Assembly: GCF_900113705.1 (NCBI RefSeq)
Contig: NZ_FOQI01000002.1
Span: 124,001 to 188,000, forward strand
Direction: 5' to 3'
Source of the DNA: Collimonas sp. OK307
Lineage (GTDB): Bacteria; Pseudomonadota; Gammaproteobacteria; Burkholderiales; Burkholderiaceae_D
Length of the DNA stretch: 64,000 nucleotides
Positions 25,238-34,813 of this stretch are shown in pieces; within the stretch, counting starts at the first letter, position 1; the number at the start of each line of letters is the position of its first letter. Under the pieces are notes generated by a model, which saw nothing but the letters and a program-made list of their open reading frames with translations, made no database searches and was not told where the DNA came from. The translations under genes and the position numbers were made by a program.

Positions 25238-27106
25238 CTATATCGTCTTCACCTCGGCAATATACCGATCAACCACAGTCGGCAACACCGTCAACGGCAC
25301 GCCGCCGCTTTTCACCAGCGCATCATTGAAGCCCGCCAGATCAAACCGGCCGCCCAACGCCACTTTGGCCCGTTCGCGCTGGCGCAGGATTTCATTGTGT
25401 CCCATCTTGTAACCGCAGGCCTGACCCGGTGACACGCAATAGCGGTCGACTTCACTGGTCATGGCGGTGGCGCCGCGTCCGCTGTTCTCGATCATGAACC
25501 GGATTGCCTGCTGCCGTGTCCATTTCATCGCGTGCAGACCGGTATCGACCACCAGGCGGCAGGCGCGGAACTGCTGTGCCTGGAGATAGCCGATCTGGCT
25601 GAACGGATCGTCCGCGTACACGCCAAATTCATCTACCAGCTGCTCGGCATACAACGCCCAGCCTTCGATAAAAGCGTTGAAGCCCATCATCGAAGTGATC
25701 AGCGGTAGGTCGGCATGGTGCTCGGCCAGATACGCGCCCTGCCAGGTGTGGCCGGGAATGCCTTCATGCGCGGTCAGCGTGGCAATTTCGGATTTCGGCC
25801 ACAGCGTGGTCGATTTCAGGTTGATGTAATAAATCGCCGGCCGCGATCCATCCAGCGCGGCGAAATTCATATAGCCGAGCGGGGCGCCGGCTTCGATGTC
25901 GGGCGGCACACGCTTGATCACCAAAGGCGCTTTCAGGCCCAGATGCGAAATTTTCGGCATCAGCGCGCGAACTATGGCAACCCGCTCATTGCAATAGGCG
26001 ATCAGCTGCTCGCGTCCTTGATCATTGTCGGCATAGAAGCGTTTCGGATCTTTCGACAGAGCCAGCAGGCGCTCGCCGACTGTACCCCGGGTGATACCTT
26101 GCGCCTTGAGGATGGCGTCAATACGGGCTTGTAGCATCTTGTTCTGCTCCAACCCGATCGCGTGGATTTCTGCGGCGCTGCGGGTGGTCGTCGTGCCCAG
26201 CTTCAGCGCCCATTCGTAATACGCTGCGCCGTCGGGTAAGCGATGTACGCCGGCGACATCGGTGGCTTTGGCGGTAGCCTTGGCGAAGGTGTCGATCTGG
26301 CGGTCCAGCGCCGGATACACCAGCGTATTCACCAGCTTCGTCGCGCGTGCTTCCCAATCGCCGGCGATGCCGAGTTTCCTCGTGCGCCCGGCAAGCGAGG
26401 TGACCAGTTTCTGCGTCGCAGCCGGGGTCTTGCGATAATTCCGCAGCTGGTTAAGCGCGGTGTGTGCAATGAAATCGGGCGGCATGATGCCTTTGGCGGC
26501 CTGCTCGGCGATGTGCGCACTTTCCTGGTCGAGCATACGGGCCATCGCTGTCATGCGCTCAAGATAGGCTTCGGCGTCGGCTGCGTTGACGATTTTATGC
26601 TGCGAGTCGAGAAACTCCGGCACGGCAGTTACAGCGCCGTCCTGCTGGGTAACCGGGAATGGCTGCGTGCCGCCATAGAAACCGCTGGCCGCGCCACCAA
26701 ACGAAAAACGCAGGCCGTCCACCCCTTCGTTCGCCGCATAACGCACGCTGTCGTAGCGAATTTGCGCATCCGGGCTGAGCTTGGCACGGTCCAGCGTTGC
26801 CATGCGGGCCAACATCGATTTCACCTGGCCGGCCCACGCAGCCTGACCGGCGGGTGAGGCATCCGGCAGACGCGATTTGAGTGCGACGCGGGCGCCGGAA
26901 TCGAGTCCCAGCGAGGTGGCTGAAGTCGGCGACAGGCGCAGGATTTCATCTGCAAAATCAGCCAGCAAGGTTGAAAAATGGGCGTCGGCAGGAAGTGTTT
27001 CCCTGGCTTGAGCCAGGGCGAGGCGGGGGATAGTAACAACAGCAGCGGCGGACAGCGCGCTCAAGAGCAGCTCGCGGCGGGAAAAGGTCAGCGGTGTATC
27101 GTTCAT
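25238..27106 (-). CDS. DUF885-family protein, Tat-exported
   Basis: A 622-residue protein with a twin-arginine signal (SRRELLLSALSAAAVVTIPRLALAQA). The central LTAHEGIPGHTWQ motif gives a zinc-type HExxxH-like site as found throughout DUF885, a family of presumed periplasmic metallohydrolases with peptidase-like folds. WALYAEQLVDEFGVY and VDRYCVSPGQACGYKMGH are further family hallmarks. The start is 64 bases after the c-di-GMP gene stop, so co-transcription is possible. The substrate is unknown. Confidence 0.82.
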   Translation of the reverse strand: MNDTPLTFSRRELLLSALSAAAVVTIPRLALAQARETLPADAHFSTLLADFADEILRLSPTSATSLGLDSGARVALKSRLPDASPAGQAAWAGQVKSMLARMATLDRAKLSPDAQIRYDSVRYAANEGVDGLRFSFGGAASGFYGGTQPFPVTQQDGAVTAVPEFLDSQHKIVNAADAEAYLERMTAMARMLDQESAHIAEQAAKGIMPPDFIAHTALNQLRNYRKTPAATQKLVTSLAGRTRKLGIAGDWEARATKLVNTLVYPALDRQIDTFAKATAKATDVAGVHRLPDGAAYYEWALKLGTTTTRSAAEIHAIGLEQNKMLQARIDAILKAQGITRGTVGERLLALSKDPKRFYADNDQGREQLIAYCNERVAIVRALMPKISHLGLKAPLVIKRVPPDIEAGAPLGYMNFAALDGSRPAIYYINLKSTTLWPKSEIATLTAHEGIPGHTWQGAYLAEHHADLPLITSMMGFNAFIEGWALYAEQLVDEFGVYADDPFSQIGYLQAQQFRACRLVVDTGLHAMKWTRQQAIRFMIENSGRGATAMTSEVDRYCVSPGQACGYKMGHNEILRQRERAKVALGGRFDLAGFNDALVKSGGVPLTVLPTVVDRYIAEVKTI

Positions 27107-27170
27107 GAAATCCTCTTATTGCGGGGGAATGCGCGGGCTGCCCCTATGTTGTTGCCAATGAAATTTACTG

Positions 27171-30100
27171 TCATGGCATCCCGCCTTGCGCGCGCATGCG
27201 GATAGCCGTCGACGGCAATCCAGCCGTCCGCACAAATTCTTCAAATCCTTCAATCGGCAGCGGCCGGCAAAAGTAGTTACCTTGATAGGCATAGCATCCG
27301 GCTCTGAGCAAAAAGTCCCGTTGCGCCTTGGTTTCGACTCCCTCGGCGATGACTTCCAGGCCAAGGCTATTGGCTAACGCCAGGATGGTCCTGGCGATGG
27401 CGGCATCGTTGACATCGAACAGGATATCGCGCACGAACGAATGGTCGATCTTCAACTGGTCCAGCGGCAGACGCTTCAAATAAGCAAGCGAGGAATAGCC
27501 GGTGCCAAAATCATCCAGCGAGAAAAACACGCCTTTGATTTTGAGCGCATACATCTTTTGGATGATGTCTTGCATATTGTCCACCAGCAGGCTTTCCGTC
27601 AGTTCCAGTTTCAAGCGGCTCGGATTAGCGCCGGTTTGACTGATGATCCCCAGCACCTTGCTGACAAAATCAGGTTCGCGGAACTGCTGGGCGCTGATAT
27701 TTACCGCCACCGTGAGATGCGCCATTTCCGGGCATGCTGCCCATAGCGCCAGTTGGCGGCAGGCGGTTTCCAGCACCCAGTCCCCCAACGGCAGGATCAA
27801 TCCGGTTTCTTCAGCCATGGGGATGAAATCGGCAGGCAGCACGATACCGCGCTGTGGATGTTGCCAGCGCACCAGTGCTTCGGAGCCCGTGATGGTGTCA
27901 CCGTCGACTACCTGGGCCTGGTAATGCAGCAAGAACTGTTTGTCTTCGATCGCCTTGCGCAACCCGGCCTCCAGCGTGGCGCGTGCCACCACCGCGGTCT
28001 GCATGGCCGGATCGAAGAAGCGCAAGGCGTTGCGGCCTGTCTCCTTGGCCTTGTACATGGCAAGGTCGGCCTGCTTCAGGAGTTCGTCAATCGACGTCTG
28101 ATGTCCCTGGAACAAGGTGGCGCCGATACTGGCGGTGCAACGGTACTCGATATCTTCAAGCTGATACACTTTACTGAGTACGTCGAGGATTTTTTCGCCC
28201 ACGGCCTCAGTCTGGCTGGCAGCCTCTTGCGGATGTTCACTCAAGCTTCCCAGCACGACCACGAACTCGTCACCGCCCACCCGCGCCACCGTGTCGACTT
28301 CACGCACGCTGGCAGCCAGGCGTTGCGCCGCTTGCAGCAGCAGCCGGTCGCCTTGGTCATGGCCGAGGGTATCGTTCAGTGTCTTGAAATGATCGAGGTC
28401 GACGAACAGCAGGGCGCCGCAGGTTTCATTGCGGGCGCTGAGCGTGATGGCCTGCGTCAGGCGATCCAGCAGCAGGGTGCGGTTGGGTAAATGGGTCAGG
28501 GCGTCGAAGAAAGCCAGTTCCTTGATTCTTTCTTCCGATATCTTGCGCTCGGTAATGTCGTGATGGGTACCGATATAGTGGGTCACCACACCGTCATCGC
28601 CTGTCACCGCCGAGATCGTCAGCCATTTCGGATACACTTCGCCATTCTTGCGGCGATCCCATATCTCGCCCTGCCAGCCACCGCTGTTGCGGATCGCTTC
28701 CCACATCTCGCGGAAAAATGCCGCATCGTGGCGGCCCGACTGCAGCATGCGCGGGGTCTGGCCGACCACCTCCGCCGCAGCGTATCCGGTGCTTTCGGTG
28801 AAAGCGCCGTTGACGCGCAGTATCCTGCACTCCGCATCGGTGATCATCATGCCCTCGCGCGAATCGAAGGCGACCGCCGCAATGCGCAGTTCGGCCTCGG
28901 CCTGTTTGCGCTCGGTGATGTCGCGTCCACTAGTGCGGAAACCGGTGAAAGCACCCTTGGCATCGCAGATTGGCGCCCAGGAAATCGATAGCCAGAACAG
29001 CGAACCGTCCTTGCGCACGCTACGAAATTCCAGATCGTCGCCGCGCAAGCCCTGAAGCGCTTTCCGGAACTCCGGCGCCACACGGGGCATATCGTCAGGA
29101 TGGATGAGCGCGGTCGCCAGGTCGGGCATTGCCATGCACTCCGCCACCGTATAGCCGGTGTATTCCTTGACGGACGGATTGATCCAGCGCGGCTTGCCAT
29201 CCAGCCCCCACCAGACCTCCCAGTTGACCATGCAGTCGGCAATGGCGCGGAACTTCTCCTCGCTCTCGCGCAATTCCGTGGTCATCGTGGCGGCCAGCTG
29301 CATGGCCCGGCTGCGGCCGGTCACCAATAACCAGGAGAGCAGCGCCAGCAGCAGGCTGAGGCCGATACCGGTAACGGCAATAGGCAGCTCGGCGTTACGC
29401 CTGAAGCGGCCTCTGAAGTCATCCGTGGCGCTCATGGAAAGCGTCCAGTTATGTCCGGCGATGACCAGATATTCATTCGCCGACATGACAGCAGGCAGGC
29501 CCCGCCCGCCTTCTTCGGGCGAGCGGTAGGTAAGCGCGGCGGCGGACGGTTCGACGCCATCGTAAATTGCAAAAGCCAGGCCAGGCGGCAGCACGCCGTA
29601 CAGGCTGGCCATCACGTCGCTCATGCGGAAAGTTGCGTAGACCCAGCCGGCCAGGTGGGCGCGACGCTCGGCGACGCTGTCATGCGGCTGGCCCCGGTTA
29701 TAGATTGGCAGGTACATGATGAAGCCGGGCCGCGAATCTGTCCCGATATCCACGAGTAGCTGGAGTTTCCCGGAAACCGCCGGAGAACCTGAGTCACGCG
29801 CCTTCTCCATGGCGAGCCGCCGCTCAGGATCGGACCACATGTCGAAACCGAGACGGGCGCGATTGTTGCCGTAGTCAGGTTCGCGTTGAATGATGGGCAC
29901 GTAATTTTCGCGCCGCCCGTCCGGCTTGACCGAGTAATTGGCAGGGCCGATCCGGCGCATGGCGACGACATGGGTGTCTTTATCCATCGCGGGAACCCAT
30001 TTGCCAACGCCGATGGACTGGATTCCGGCAAAATTGGCGTCAAGATTGAGCGAACTGACGTAGTTGCTGAAGCTATCGCGATCCATCTCGCTGGTGACGA

Positions 30101-30317
30101 CGTACAGGCTCTGCACCCCGCGCAGCATCTGTTCATAGGTCGCCATGCGCAGTTCGACCCGGCTGACGGTCTCGCGCAGGGAAATGTCGAACTGCGATAG
30201 CAACTCTTTGCGCGAGGCTTGCTGTTCGTGATCCCAAACCACCCAGGTGACGCCGAGCGCAGCAACCAAGATAAACACGGGAAGCAGCGGTAGCAGGATC
30301 GGACGTGGCCAACTCAC
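27171..30317 (-). CDS. CHASE-PAS-PAS-GGDEF-EAL cyclic-di-GMP enzyme
   Basis: A 1048-residue membrane protein. The order is: membrane helix about 7-27, periplasmic CHASE-type domain about 45-300, second helix about 315-335, two PAS domains about 360-600, GGDEF about 605-765 and EAL about 785-1035. VGGDEF is intact. The EAL half keeps GSEALVRW, NISAQQF, ELTES, DDFGTGYSSL and KIDHSFVRD, so both cyclase and phosphodiesterase activity are possible. GTG 30317 overlaps the stop of the upstream binding-protein gene as GTGA and gives the hydrophobic start. The frame runs back to 30428, but that start would lie inside the neighbour. Confidence 0.88.
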   Translation of the reverse strand: MSWPRPILLPLLPVFILVAALGVTWVVWDHEQQASRKELLSQFDISLRETVSRVELRMATYEQMLRGVQSLYVVTSEMDRDSFSNYVSSLNLDANFAGIQSIGVGKWVPAMDKDTHVVAMRRIGPANYSVKPDGRRENYVPIIQREPDYGNNRARLGFDMWSDPERRLAMEKARDSGSPAVSGKLQLLVDIGTDSRPGFIMYLPIYNRGQPHDSVAERRAHLAGWVYATFRMSDVMASLYGVLPPGLAFAIYDGVEPSAAALTYRSPEEGGRGLPAVMSANEYLVIAGHNWTLSMSATDDFRGRFRRNAELPIAVTGIGLSLLLALLSWLLVTGRSRAMQLAATMTTELRESEEKFRAIADCMVNWEVWWGLDGKPRWINPSVKEYTGYTVAECMAMPDLATALIHPDDMPRVAPEFRKALQGLRGDDLEFRSVRKDGSLFWLSISWAPICDAKGAFTGFRTSGRDITERKQAEAELRIAAVAFDSREGMMITDAECRILRVNGAFTESTGYAAAEVVGQTPRMLQSGRHDAAFFREMWEAIRNSGGWQGEIWDRRKNGEVYPKWLTISAVTGDDGVVTHYIGTHHDITERKISEERIKELAFFDALTHLPNRTLLLDRLTQAITLSARNETCGALLFVDLDHFKTLNDTLGHDQGDRLLLQAAQRLAASVREVDTVARVGGDEFVVVLGSLSEHPQEAASQTEAVGEKILDVLSKVYQLEDIEYRCTASIGATLFQGHQTSIDELLKQADLAMYKAKETGRNALRFFDPAMQTAVVARATLEAGLRKAIEDKQFLLHYQAQVVDGDTITGSEALVRWQHPQRGIVLPADFIPMAEETGLILPLGDWVLETACRQLALWAACPEMAHLTVAVNISAQQFREPDFVSKVLGIISQTGANPSRLKLELTESLLVDNMQDIIQKMYALKIKGVFFSLDDFGTGYSSLAYLKRLPLDQLKIDHSFVRDILFDVNDAAIARTILALANSLGLEVIAEGVETKAQRDFLLRAGCYAYQGNYFCRPLPIEGFEEFVRTAGLPSTAIRMRAQGGMP

Positions 30318-31108
30318 GGCGAGGCCTGGAACTCGACCATGGGATCGGCGAAGTCGGAACTGAAGTATTTCTCGAAGATACGGCGAACAGTGCCGTCTGC
30401 ACGCATCTCGTTGACCAATGCGCGCCACTTGTCCTGCTCGGCCACCCTCAGCGCCTTGTTCGACATGATGAGGCCGTGCGGCACGGCAGGATCGTTGAAT
30501 TCAATGACTGTCGTGATATCGCGGATCTTCTTTTCTTCCAGGGCCGGGTAATCGAAAGGCTCAATGATCATGCCCTGAATACGGCTGACGAGCAGCGCCT
30601 GGTAAAGCGGAGCGAGGCCGTTGGCCTGGCTGACGCGGTTGGCGGCGGTCAGCTTGTCGACCAGGCGGTTGGCGGATTCGCTGTAACGAAAACTCCGGAT
30701 GACGCCGAGTTGAAAGCTGTCGCTGTGTTCGAAATCGGACAGTTTGCGCATGCCGGAATCCTTGCGCACCAACAAATAATATTTATTGGTGAAGTACCAG
30801 GCAAAGCCTGCGAACCGGTCGCGCTCGGCATTGGTGATGCCCGACAGGCTGAAATCGAGCGCGCCGGACTCGATCAATTGCCAGATGCGGGCGCGCGACA
30901 TCAGGCTGACGCTGACTTTGCAGCCGCTGCGACGGATCAGCTCGTCGGCAAAATCCTTGTCGATGCCGCTGTCCGTGTCGACGGAATAGAGCAAGCCGTG
31001 ATCGTGCAATGCGAGCGTAAAGGGACGCGAGCAATCGGGACCGGCGGCAACTGCGCTGCCGAGGCCGCACACCGCAAGTATCAAGCAACCTAGGCACTGT
31101 CGGATCAT
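30314..31108 (-). CDS. Periplasmic amino acid-type solute-binding protein (SBP_bac_3)
   Basis: A 264-residue protein with a signal peptide (MIRQCLGCLILAVCGLGSAVAA) and a bacterial solute-binding domain 3 fold. It shows FTLALHDHGLLYSVDTDSGIDKDFADELIRRSG at the start, ALDFSLSGITNAERD in the middle and MRADGTVRRIFEKYF near the end. ATG 31108 has AGGTGA about seven bases upstream and leads straight into the signal peptide. There is no permease or ATPase gene nearby. Instead it is coupled by GTGA to a CHASE-domain c-di-GMP enzyme, so a sensing rather than a transport role is likely. Confidence 0.82.
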   Translation of the reverse strand: MIRQCLGCLILAVCGLGSAVAAGPDCSRPFTLALHDHGLLYSVDTDSGIDKDFADELIRRSGCKVSVSLMSRARIWQLIESGALDFSLSGITNAERDRFAGFAWYFTNKYYLLVRKDSGMRKLSDFEHSDSFQLGVIRSFRYSESANRLVDKLTAANRVSQANGLAPLYQALLVSRIQGMIIEPFDYPALEEKKIRDITTVIEFNDPAVPHGLIMSNKALRVAEQDKWRALVNEMRADGTVRRIFEKYFSSDFADPMVEFQASP

Positions 31109-31457
31109 CGTTTCACCTGCTGATAAAAATACAGGCCACTTCGTTGGCATCTGTTTCGAACTTATTTAATCATTTCTCCCCCGATCGTAGGTCTACCAAG
31201 GGAGATTTTTTTACCCGATGTCCGTTTCGACCTTGTTTTATCGCTCCGAAAAACGACAAAACATGGCTTTGAGCCGGCAATCACAGTCCTTTGCTGCTTC
31301 GCAGCGAACCAATGACGGTTAGCGAAATTAATGTTACGCGACGGATACTGAAACTGCAACTTACGCTGATCTCAAATCAGGGATGGAGTGGCTGGCGATT
31401 TGGGTAGGGTGGTTAAGCGGGCGGTGATGAGGGCTCAGAAATTCTTCCGACGAAAAA
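31109..31457. other. Gap of about 350 bases upstream of the binding-protein gene
   Basis: Non-coding as far as I can see. It holds the leader of the binding-protein operon and a small GCTGC-TTC-GCAGC hairpin near 31289. The HU terminator bounds it on the right. No RNA gene was recognised. Confidence 0.4.
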
Positions 31458-31487
31458 AAAGCCCCCTGAATTTCTTCAAGGGGCTTT
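31452..31487 (-). terminator. Rho-independent terminator of the HU gene
   Basis: On the - strand AAAGCCCCTTGAA and TTCAGGGGGCTTT form a 13-bp stem with one G-U pair and a GAAA tetraloop, followed by a run of T. It starts just after the HU stop at 31495. This is the clearest intrinsic terminator in the window. Confidence 0.9.
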
Positions 31488-31494
31488 CGTTACA

Positions 31495-31779
31495 TCATTT
31501 CTTCTTTTTGTTCACTGCATCTTTGAATGCTTTACCAGCTGTGAACTTGACGGTCTTGGCTGCAGCAATCTTGATTGCTTCGCCGGTACGTGGATTGCGT
31601 CCGACGCGTGCAGCACGTTTACCGGAAGAGAACGAACCAAATCCAATCAACTGAACAGTATTACCTTTAGTCACGGCCTTGATCACGTTGTCTACGACGG
31701 ATTCCAAAGCGCGCTGTGCAGCGGCTTTCGAGATTTCGCAATCGGTGGCAATGGCGTCGATCAATTCGGTTTTGTTCAT
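31495..31779 (-). CDS. HU-family DNA-binding protein
   Basis: A 94-residue histone-like protein. It has [28 protein letters not shown] for the dimer helices, [26 protein letters not shown] for the DNA-bending arm with the conserved RNPRTG, and a lysine-rich end (VNKKKK). Length and motifs are standard. It has a monocistronic layout: GAGG upstream of ATG and a strong terminator directly downstream. Confidence 0.95.
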   Translation of the reverse strand: MNKTELIDAIATDCEISKAAAQRALESVVDNVIKAVTKGNTVQLIGFGSFSSGKRAARVGRNPRTGEAIKIAAAKTVKFTAGKAFKDAVNKKKK

Positions 31780-31958
31780 TTCGTTAAATCCTCAAAAAAA
31801 GTGGTGAGTTGCAAATTCTAGCACCGTATTTGCTTGGAATCGGCGATGTAGACTACCGCAAACGGGCGTTTGAGACAAATTGCTTTTAAAATTTCGTTTG
31901 CAGGCGGTCGTATCTTTAGCACAAAAACCAGGTTTAGCGATAGGAAAAGAGGATTTTC

Positions 31959-32582
31959 ATGTTGAAAATATTGGGCAAGGCGGCGTCAATCAATGTCCGT
32001 AAAGTGCTTTGGACATGCGATGAACTGGGCCTGCCGTTCGAACGGGAAGACTGGGGCAGCGGCTTTCGCGCTACCGATACGGCCGATTACCTGGCCTTGA
32101 ATCCGAACGCGATGGTGCCGGTAATCCGCGACGGCGATTTCGTGCTGTGGGAATCCAACGCCATCATCCGCTACCTGGCCGCGGCTTACGACGACGGCGC
32201 TTTGCTGCCGACCGCTCCACGCGAACGGGCCAAGGTCGAGCAGTGGATGGACTGGCAGGCGACTGAACTAAACAACGCCTGGCGCTATGCATTCGTGGCG
32301 CTGGTGAGGAGGAATCCCGCTTACGCCGACCCGGCCACGCTGGCGGCTTCGGTGGCCAGCTGGTCGAAACACATCGGCATCCTGGAGCAGCAACTGGCGA
32401 CGACCGGCGCCTATATTTTAGGCGATACCTTCTCGCTGGCCGACGTGCCGCTTGGCCTGTCGGTCAATCGCTGGCTGATGACGCCGCTGCAGCATCCGGA
32501 ATATCCGGCGGTAGCGGCCTACTTCGAACGCCTGAGCCAGCGGCCGGCTTTTCTGCGGCATGGCCGCAATGGCCTGGCTTGA
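31959..32582 (+). CDS. Glutathione S-transferase
   Basis: A 207-residue cytosolic transferase. The N-terminal thioredoxin fold carries [20 protein letters not shown] with a candidate catalytic serine near residue 10, the cis-proline stretch [13 protein letters not shown] and [11 protein letters not shown]. The helical C-terminal domain has [19 protein letters not shown] precedes ATG 31959. The substrate is not predictable. The gene is single, with a convergent reductase gene downstream. Confidence 0.88.
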   Translation: MLKILGKAASINVRKVLWTCDELGLPFEREDWGSGFRATDTADYLALNPNAMVPVIRDGDFVLWESNAIIRYLAAAYDDGALLPTAPRERAKVEQWMDWQATELNNAWRYAFVALVRRNPAYADPATLAASVASWSKHIGILEQQLATTGAYILGDTFSLADVPLGLSVNRWLMTPLQHPEYPAVAAYFERLSQRPAFLRHGRNGLA

Positions 32583-32603
32583 GCATTCCCCGGGTGCAGA
32601 AAA

Positions 32604-33263
32604 CTAGACGGCGTTGATATCCGCCACCTCAAGCACCTGCTTGGGGCCACCTTGCCGCGCCAGTTTGATCATGGCCCGTCCCATTTGTTCGGTAGTGGTG
32701 ACGTGTTTCGGAAAAAGCCGCCGGATCAGCGGCAGCAGCGGCGCAGAAAATTGGTAGAGCAAGCGGTAAGACCGGGTCTTGGAGCGCGCGCCGTGCAGCG
32801 GCTGGATGACGCCGGGACGGAACATGAAGGCGGCCTTGATCGGCAGGCGCAGCAACGCGTTTTCAGTACGGCCTTTGACCCGGGCCCACATGCTGCTGCC
32901 GTGCTCGCTGGAATCGGTGCCGGCGCCCGAGACATAGATGAAGGTCATGCCTGGGTTCTGCGCCGCCAGCACCTTGGCGACGGTCAAGGTGAGGTCGTAG
33001 GTGAGTTCGCTGTAGCGTGCTTCCGACATGCCGGCCGACGATACGCCGAGGCAGAAGAAGCAGGCGTCGTAACCTTGCAATGATTCGGCCAGGTCCGCAA
33101 TCCGCATCAGATCCGGGATAACCAGTTCGCGCAATTTACCGGACACGTTGATAACGGCGCTGCGGCCGACGGCCAGCACGGTTTCAACCTCGGCATCAAG
33201 CTGGCACTCGCGCAGCACGCCTTGCCCGACCATGCCGCTGGCGCCAAATAGGATTACTTTCAT
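32604..33263 (-). CDS. NAD(P)-binding atypical short-chain dehydrogenase
   Basis: A 219-residue protein with an N-terminal Rossmann motif, KVILFGASGMVGQGVL, and NAD(P)-binding oxidoreductase features (FFCLGVSSAGMSE, FIYVSGAGTDSSEHG). ATG 33263 begins at the Rossmann strand; the longer frame upstream would add a low-complexity leader. It is divergent from a TetR gene with operator-like repeats between them, so it is the likely target of that repressor. Confidence 0.8.
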   Translation of the reverse strand: MKVILFGASGMVGQGVLRECQLDAEVETVLAVGRSAVINVSGKLRELVIPDLMRIADLAESLQGYDACFFCLGVSSAGMSEARYSELTYDLTLTVAKVLAAQNPGMTFIYVSGAGTDSSEHGSSMWARVKGRTENALLRLPIKAAFMFRPGVIQPLHGARSKTRSYRLLYQFSAPLLPLIRRLFPKHVTTTEQMGRAMIKLARQGGPKQVLEVADINAV

Positions 33264-33362
33264 TGCTGGTCCCGATCTTGTTGTACTGCTTGTTTTGCCT
33301 GGTGTGCTGCCGCCGGTCGCTGTTGCCAATCACCACCGCCTGCATTTCGGTCAACTTATTAC

Positions 33363-33412
33363 ACTACACAGTGTAGTTTCTATTTATTGAGAAGTAAACT
33401 ACCTGGTGTAAA
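33363..33412. promoter_or_regulatory. TetR-type operator candidates
   Basis: ACTACAC and GTGTAGT (33363-33377) are perfect 7-bp arms around one A. A related half-conserved copy, ACTACCTGGTGTA, lies about 20 bases further at 33398-33410. Both are between the divergent reductase and TetR genes, the usual place for autoregulated TetR operators. Confidence 0.55.
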
Positions 33413-33442
33413 ATTCAGTTATCCGTCATCCTGAAGCACACC

Positions 33443-34054
33443 ATGGCCACAGTCCAACGCCTTACCGACCGCAAACGCGAGGCTATCATCCAGGCCGCAA
33501 TTGCCGAATTCCGCGCCAACGGTTTTGAAACCACCAGCATGGACAAGATCGCCGCGCGAGCGGAGGTTTCAAAGCGCACGGTGTACAACCATTTTCCGGG
33601 CAAGGAAGAATTGTTTGCCGAAATCCTGTTGCGCCTGTGGCAAGCTACAGCCGCACAAGGGCCCCTGGCCTTTCGTCATGATATGCCGCTGCGCGCGCAG
33701 TTGCGCGAGCTGATGCAAATCAAGATGGACTTGCTCAGCGACAGCAATCTCCTGGATCTGGCGCGGGTTGCGATCGCTGCCGCCATCCATTCGCCGGAGC
33801 GGACCCAGGACATGGTCGCCAAAATGGAGGAGCGCGAAGAAGCCATCAGCATCTGGATCGGCGCGGCCCAGGAGGCTGGCAAGCTGAAGCCGGCGGATCC
33901 CGCCTTCGCGGCGCATCAGCTGCAAAGCTTGCTGAAAGCCTTTGCGTTCTGGCCGCAGGTTACGCTGGACCAGCCGCCTTTGTCGGCGGCGCGGCAGCAG
34001 CAAGTGCTGGATTCGGCGGTGGATATGTTCCTGGCTTATTACGAAGTGGCTTGA
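33443..34054 (+). CDS. TetR/AcrR family transcriptional regulator
   Basis: A 203-residue repressor. The N-terminal TetR helix-turn-helix is clear: REAIIQAAIAEFRANGFETTSMDKIAARAEVSKRTVYNHFPGKEELF. The C-terminal part is helical and would bind the inducer and form the dimer. It is divergent from the NAD(P)-binding reductase gene with palindromic sites between them, so it probably represses both. Confidence 0.9.
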   Translation: MATVQRLTDRKREAIIQAAIAEFRANGFETTSMDKIAARAEVSKRTVYNHFPGKEELFAEILLRLWQATAAQGPLAFRHDMPLRAQLRELMQIKMDLLSDSNLLDLARVAIAAAIHSPERTQDMVAKMEEREEAISIWIGAAQEAGKLKPADPAFAAHQLQSLLKAFAFWPQVTLDQPPLSAARQQQVLDSAVDMFLAYYEVA

Positions 34055-34055
34055 T

Positions 34056-34084
34056 AAAAAAAAAGCCTGACATCTCTGCCAGGC
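34056..34084 (-). terminator. Rho-independent terminator of the 180-codon hypothetical gene
   Basis: On the - strand GCCTG and CAGGC form a short stem with a ten-base loop and are followed by nine T. It lies 20 bases past the stop of the gene at 34104 and also touches the TetR stop on the other strand. Confidence 0.65.
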
Positions 34085-34103
34085 CACACTCCGGCAATCG
34101 CAA

Positions 34104-34610
34104 TCAGAAATGCCGTTTGACGACTTCGCCGAATGCATCTTCGGCTGAACTGCCTTTGAGCATCAAGTCTGTGATTTCGGCCGTATGCTCACCGATGCCG
34201 TCGGGCAGCGTCGCGCGATTATTACGGAAATAGTCATATCTGGCCGCATCGATCAAATCCTTGGCTTTCATCGCTACCGCGCCGCCGCGGGTACCGCCGC
34301 TACGGCTGACAACGCGACCGCCGGCAGAGCTTACGCGCGTGACGCCAACCGAGCGGAAACCGCCGGCTGCGATTGCTGTCTTGATTTGTTCCAGGGTGAA
34401 TACCGGCGTGGCGTTGGGGCCGACAAATTCATCTTCCTTGGGGTGCAACAGATGGCTATTGCTGTCGAATGCCATTTTCTTTTCAGCGCTGTTGGTAAGC
34501 TGATAATACGGGCACGGCCCCGGGCTGGTCAGTCCGAATTGCACGCGGTCGCCGTACACTTCCATCTTGCCCATGACTTCTTTCAAATAGGCCGTTGTCA
34601 GGGAGTCCAT
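34104..34610 (-). CDS. Hypothetical protein, 168 residues
   Basis: I do not recognise a family. ATG 34610 has GGAG about nine bases upstream, and the frame can be extended to TTG 34646. The middle holds EDEFVGPNATPVFTLEQIKTAIAAGGFRSVGVTRVSSAGGRVVSRSGGTRGG, with a glycine-serine-rich loop. The end is helical. There is no signal peptide or membrane helix. A terminator follows, and the upstream gap carries GCAATTATTGCG repeats. Confidence 0.65.
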   Translation of the reverse strand: MDSLTTAYLKEVMGKMEVYGDRVQFGLTSPGPCPYYQLTNSAEKKMAFDSNSHLLHPKEDEFVGPNATPVFTLEQIKTAIAAGGFRSVGVTRVSSAGGRVVSRSGGTRGGAVAMKAKDLIDAARYDYFRNNRATLPDGIGEHTAEITDLMLKGSSAEDAFGEVVKRHF

Positions 34611-34680
34611 CTTGCCGCTCCAGCGTTTGGTTCTTGTCGTCTTCAAAATGCGTTACTTCCAATAATGATGGCTGAATATT

Positions 34681-34719
34681 GCAATTATTGCGGTTATTGT
34701 GCTTATAGCAATTATTGCG
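34681..34719. repeat. Two GCAATTATTGCG direct repeats
   Basis: The 12-base word GCAATTATTGCG occurs at 34681-34692 and 34708-34719, 27 bases apart start to start, with a related CGGTTATTGTGC between. Each copy is nearly palindromic. They lie 70 bases upstream of the 34104-34610 gene, so a protein binding site is possible. Confidence 0.45.
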
Positions 34720-34813
34720 ATAGCAGCCGTTTATGAATCAATTGCAGTACGCATTATCCCCCGACACGATTTGCTAAGGCTGGATCACGGCAAAATATAT
34801 TGTTGTCTGCCGG

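Noticed and set aside
30318-30428. A longer start for the c-di-GMP enzyme
   Set aside because: It would add 37 arginine-rich residues inside the upstream gene. GTG 30317 overlaps that gene's stop and leads directly into the first membrane helix.
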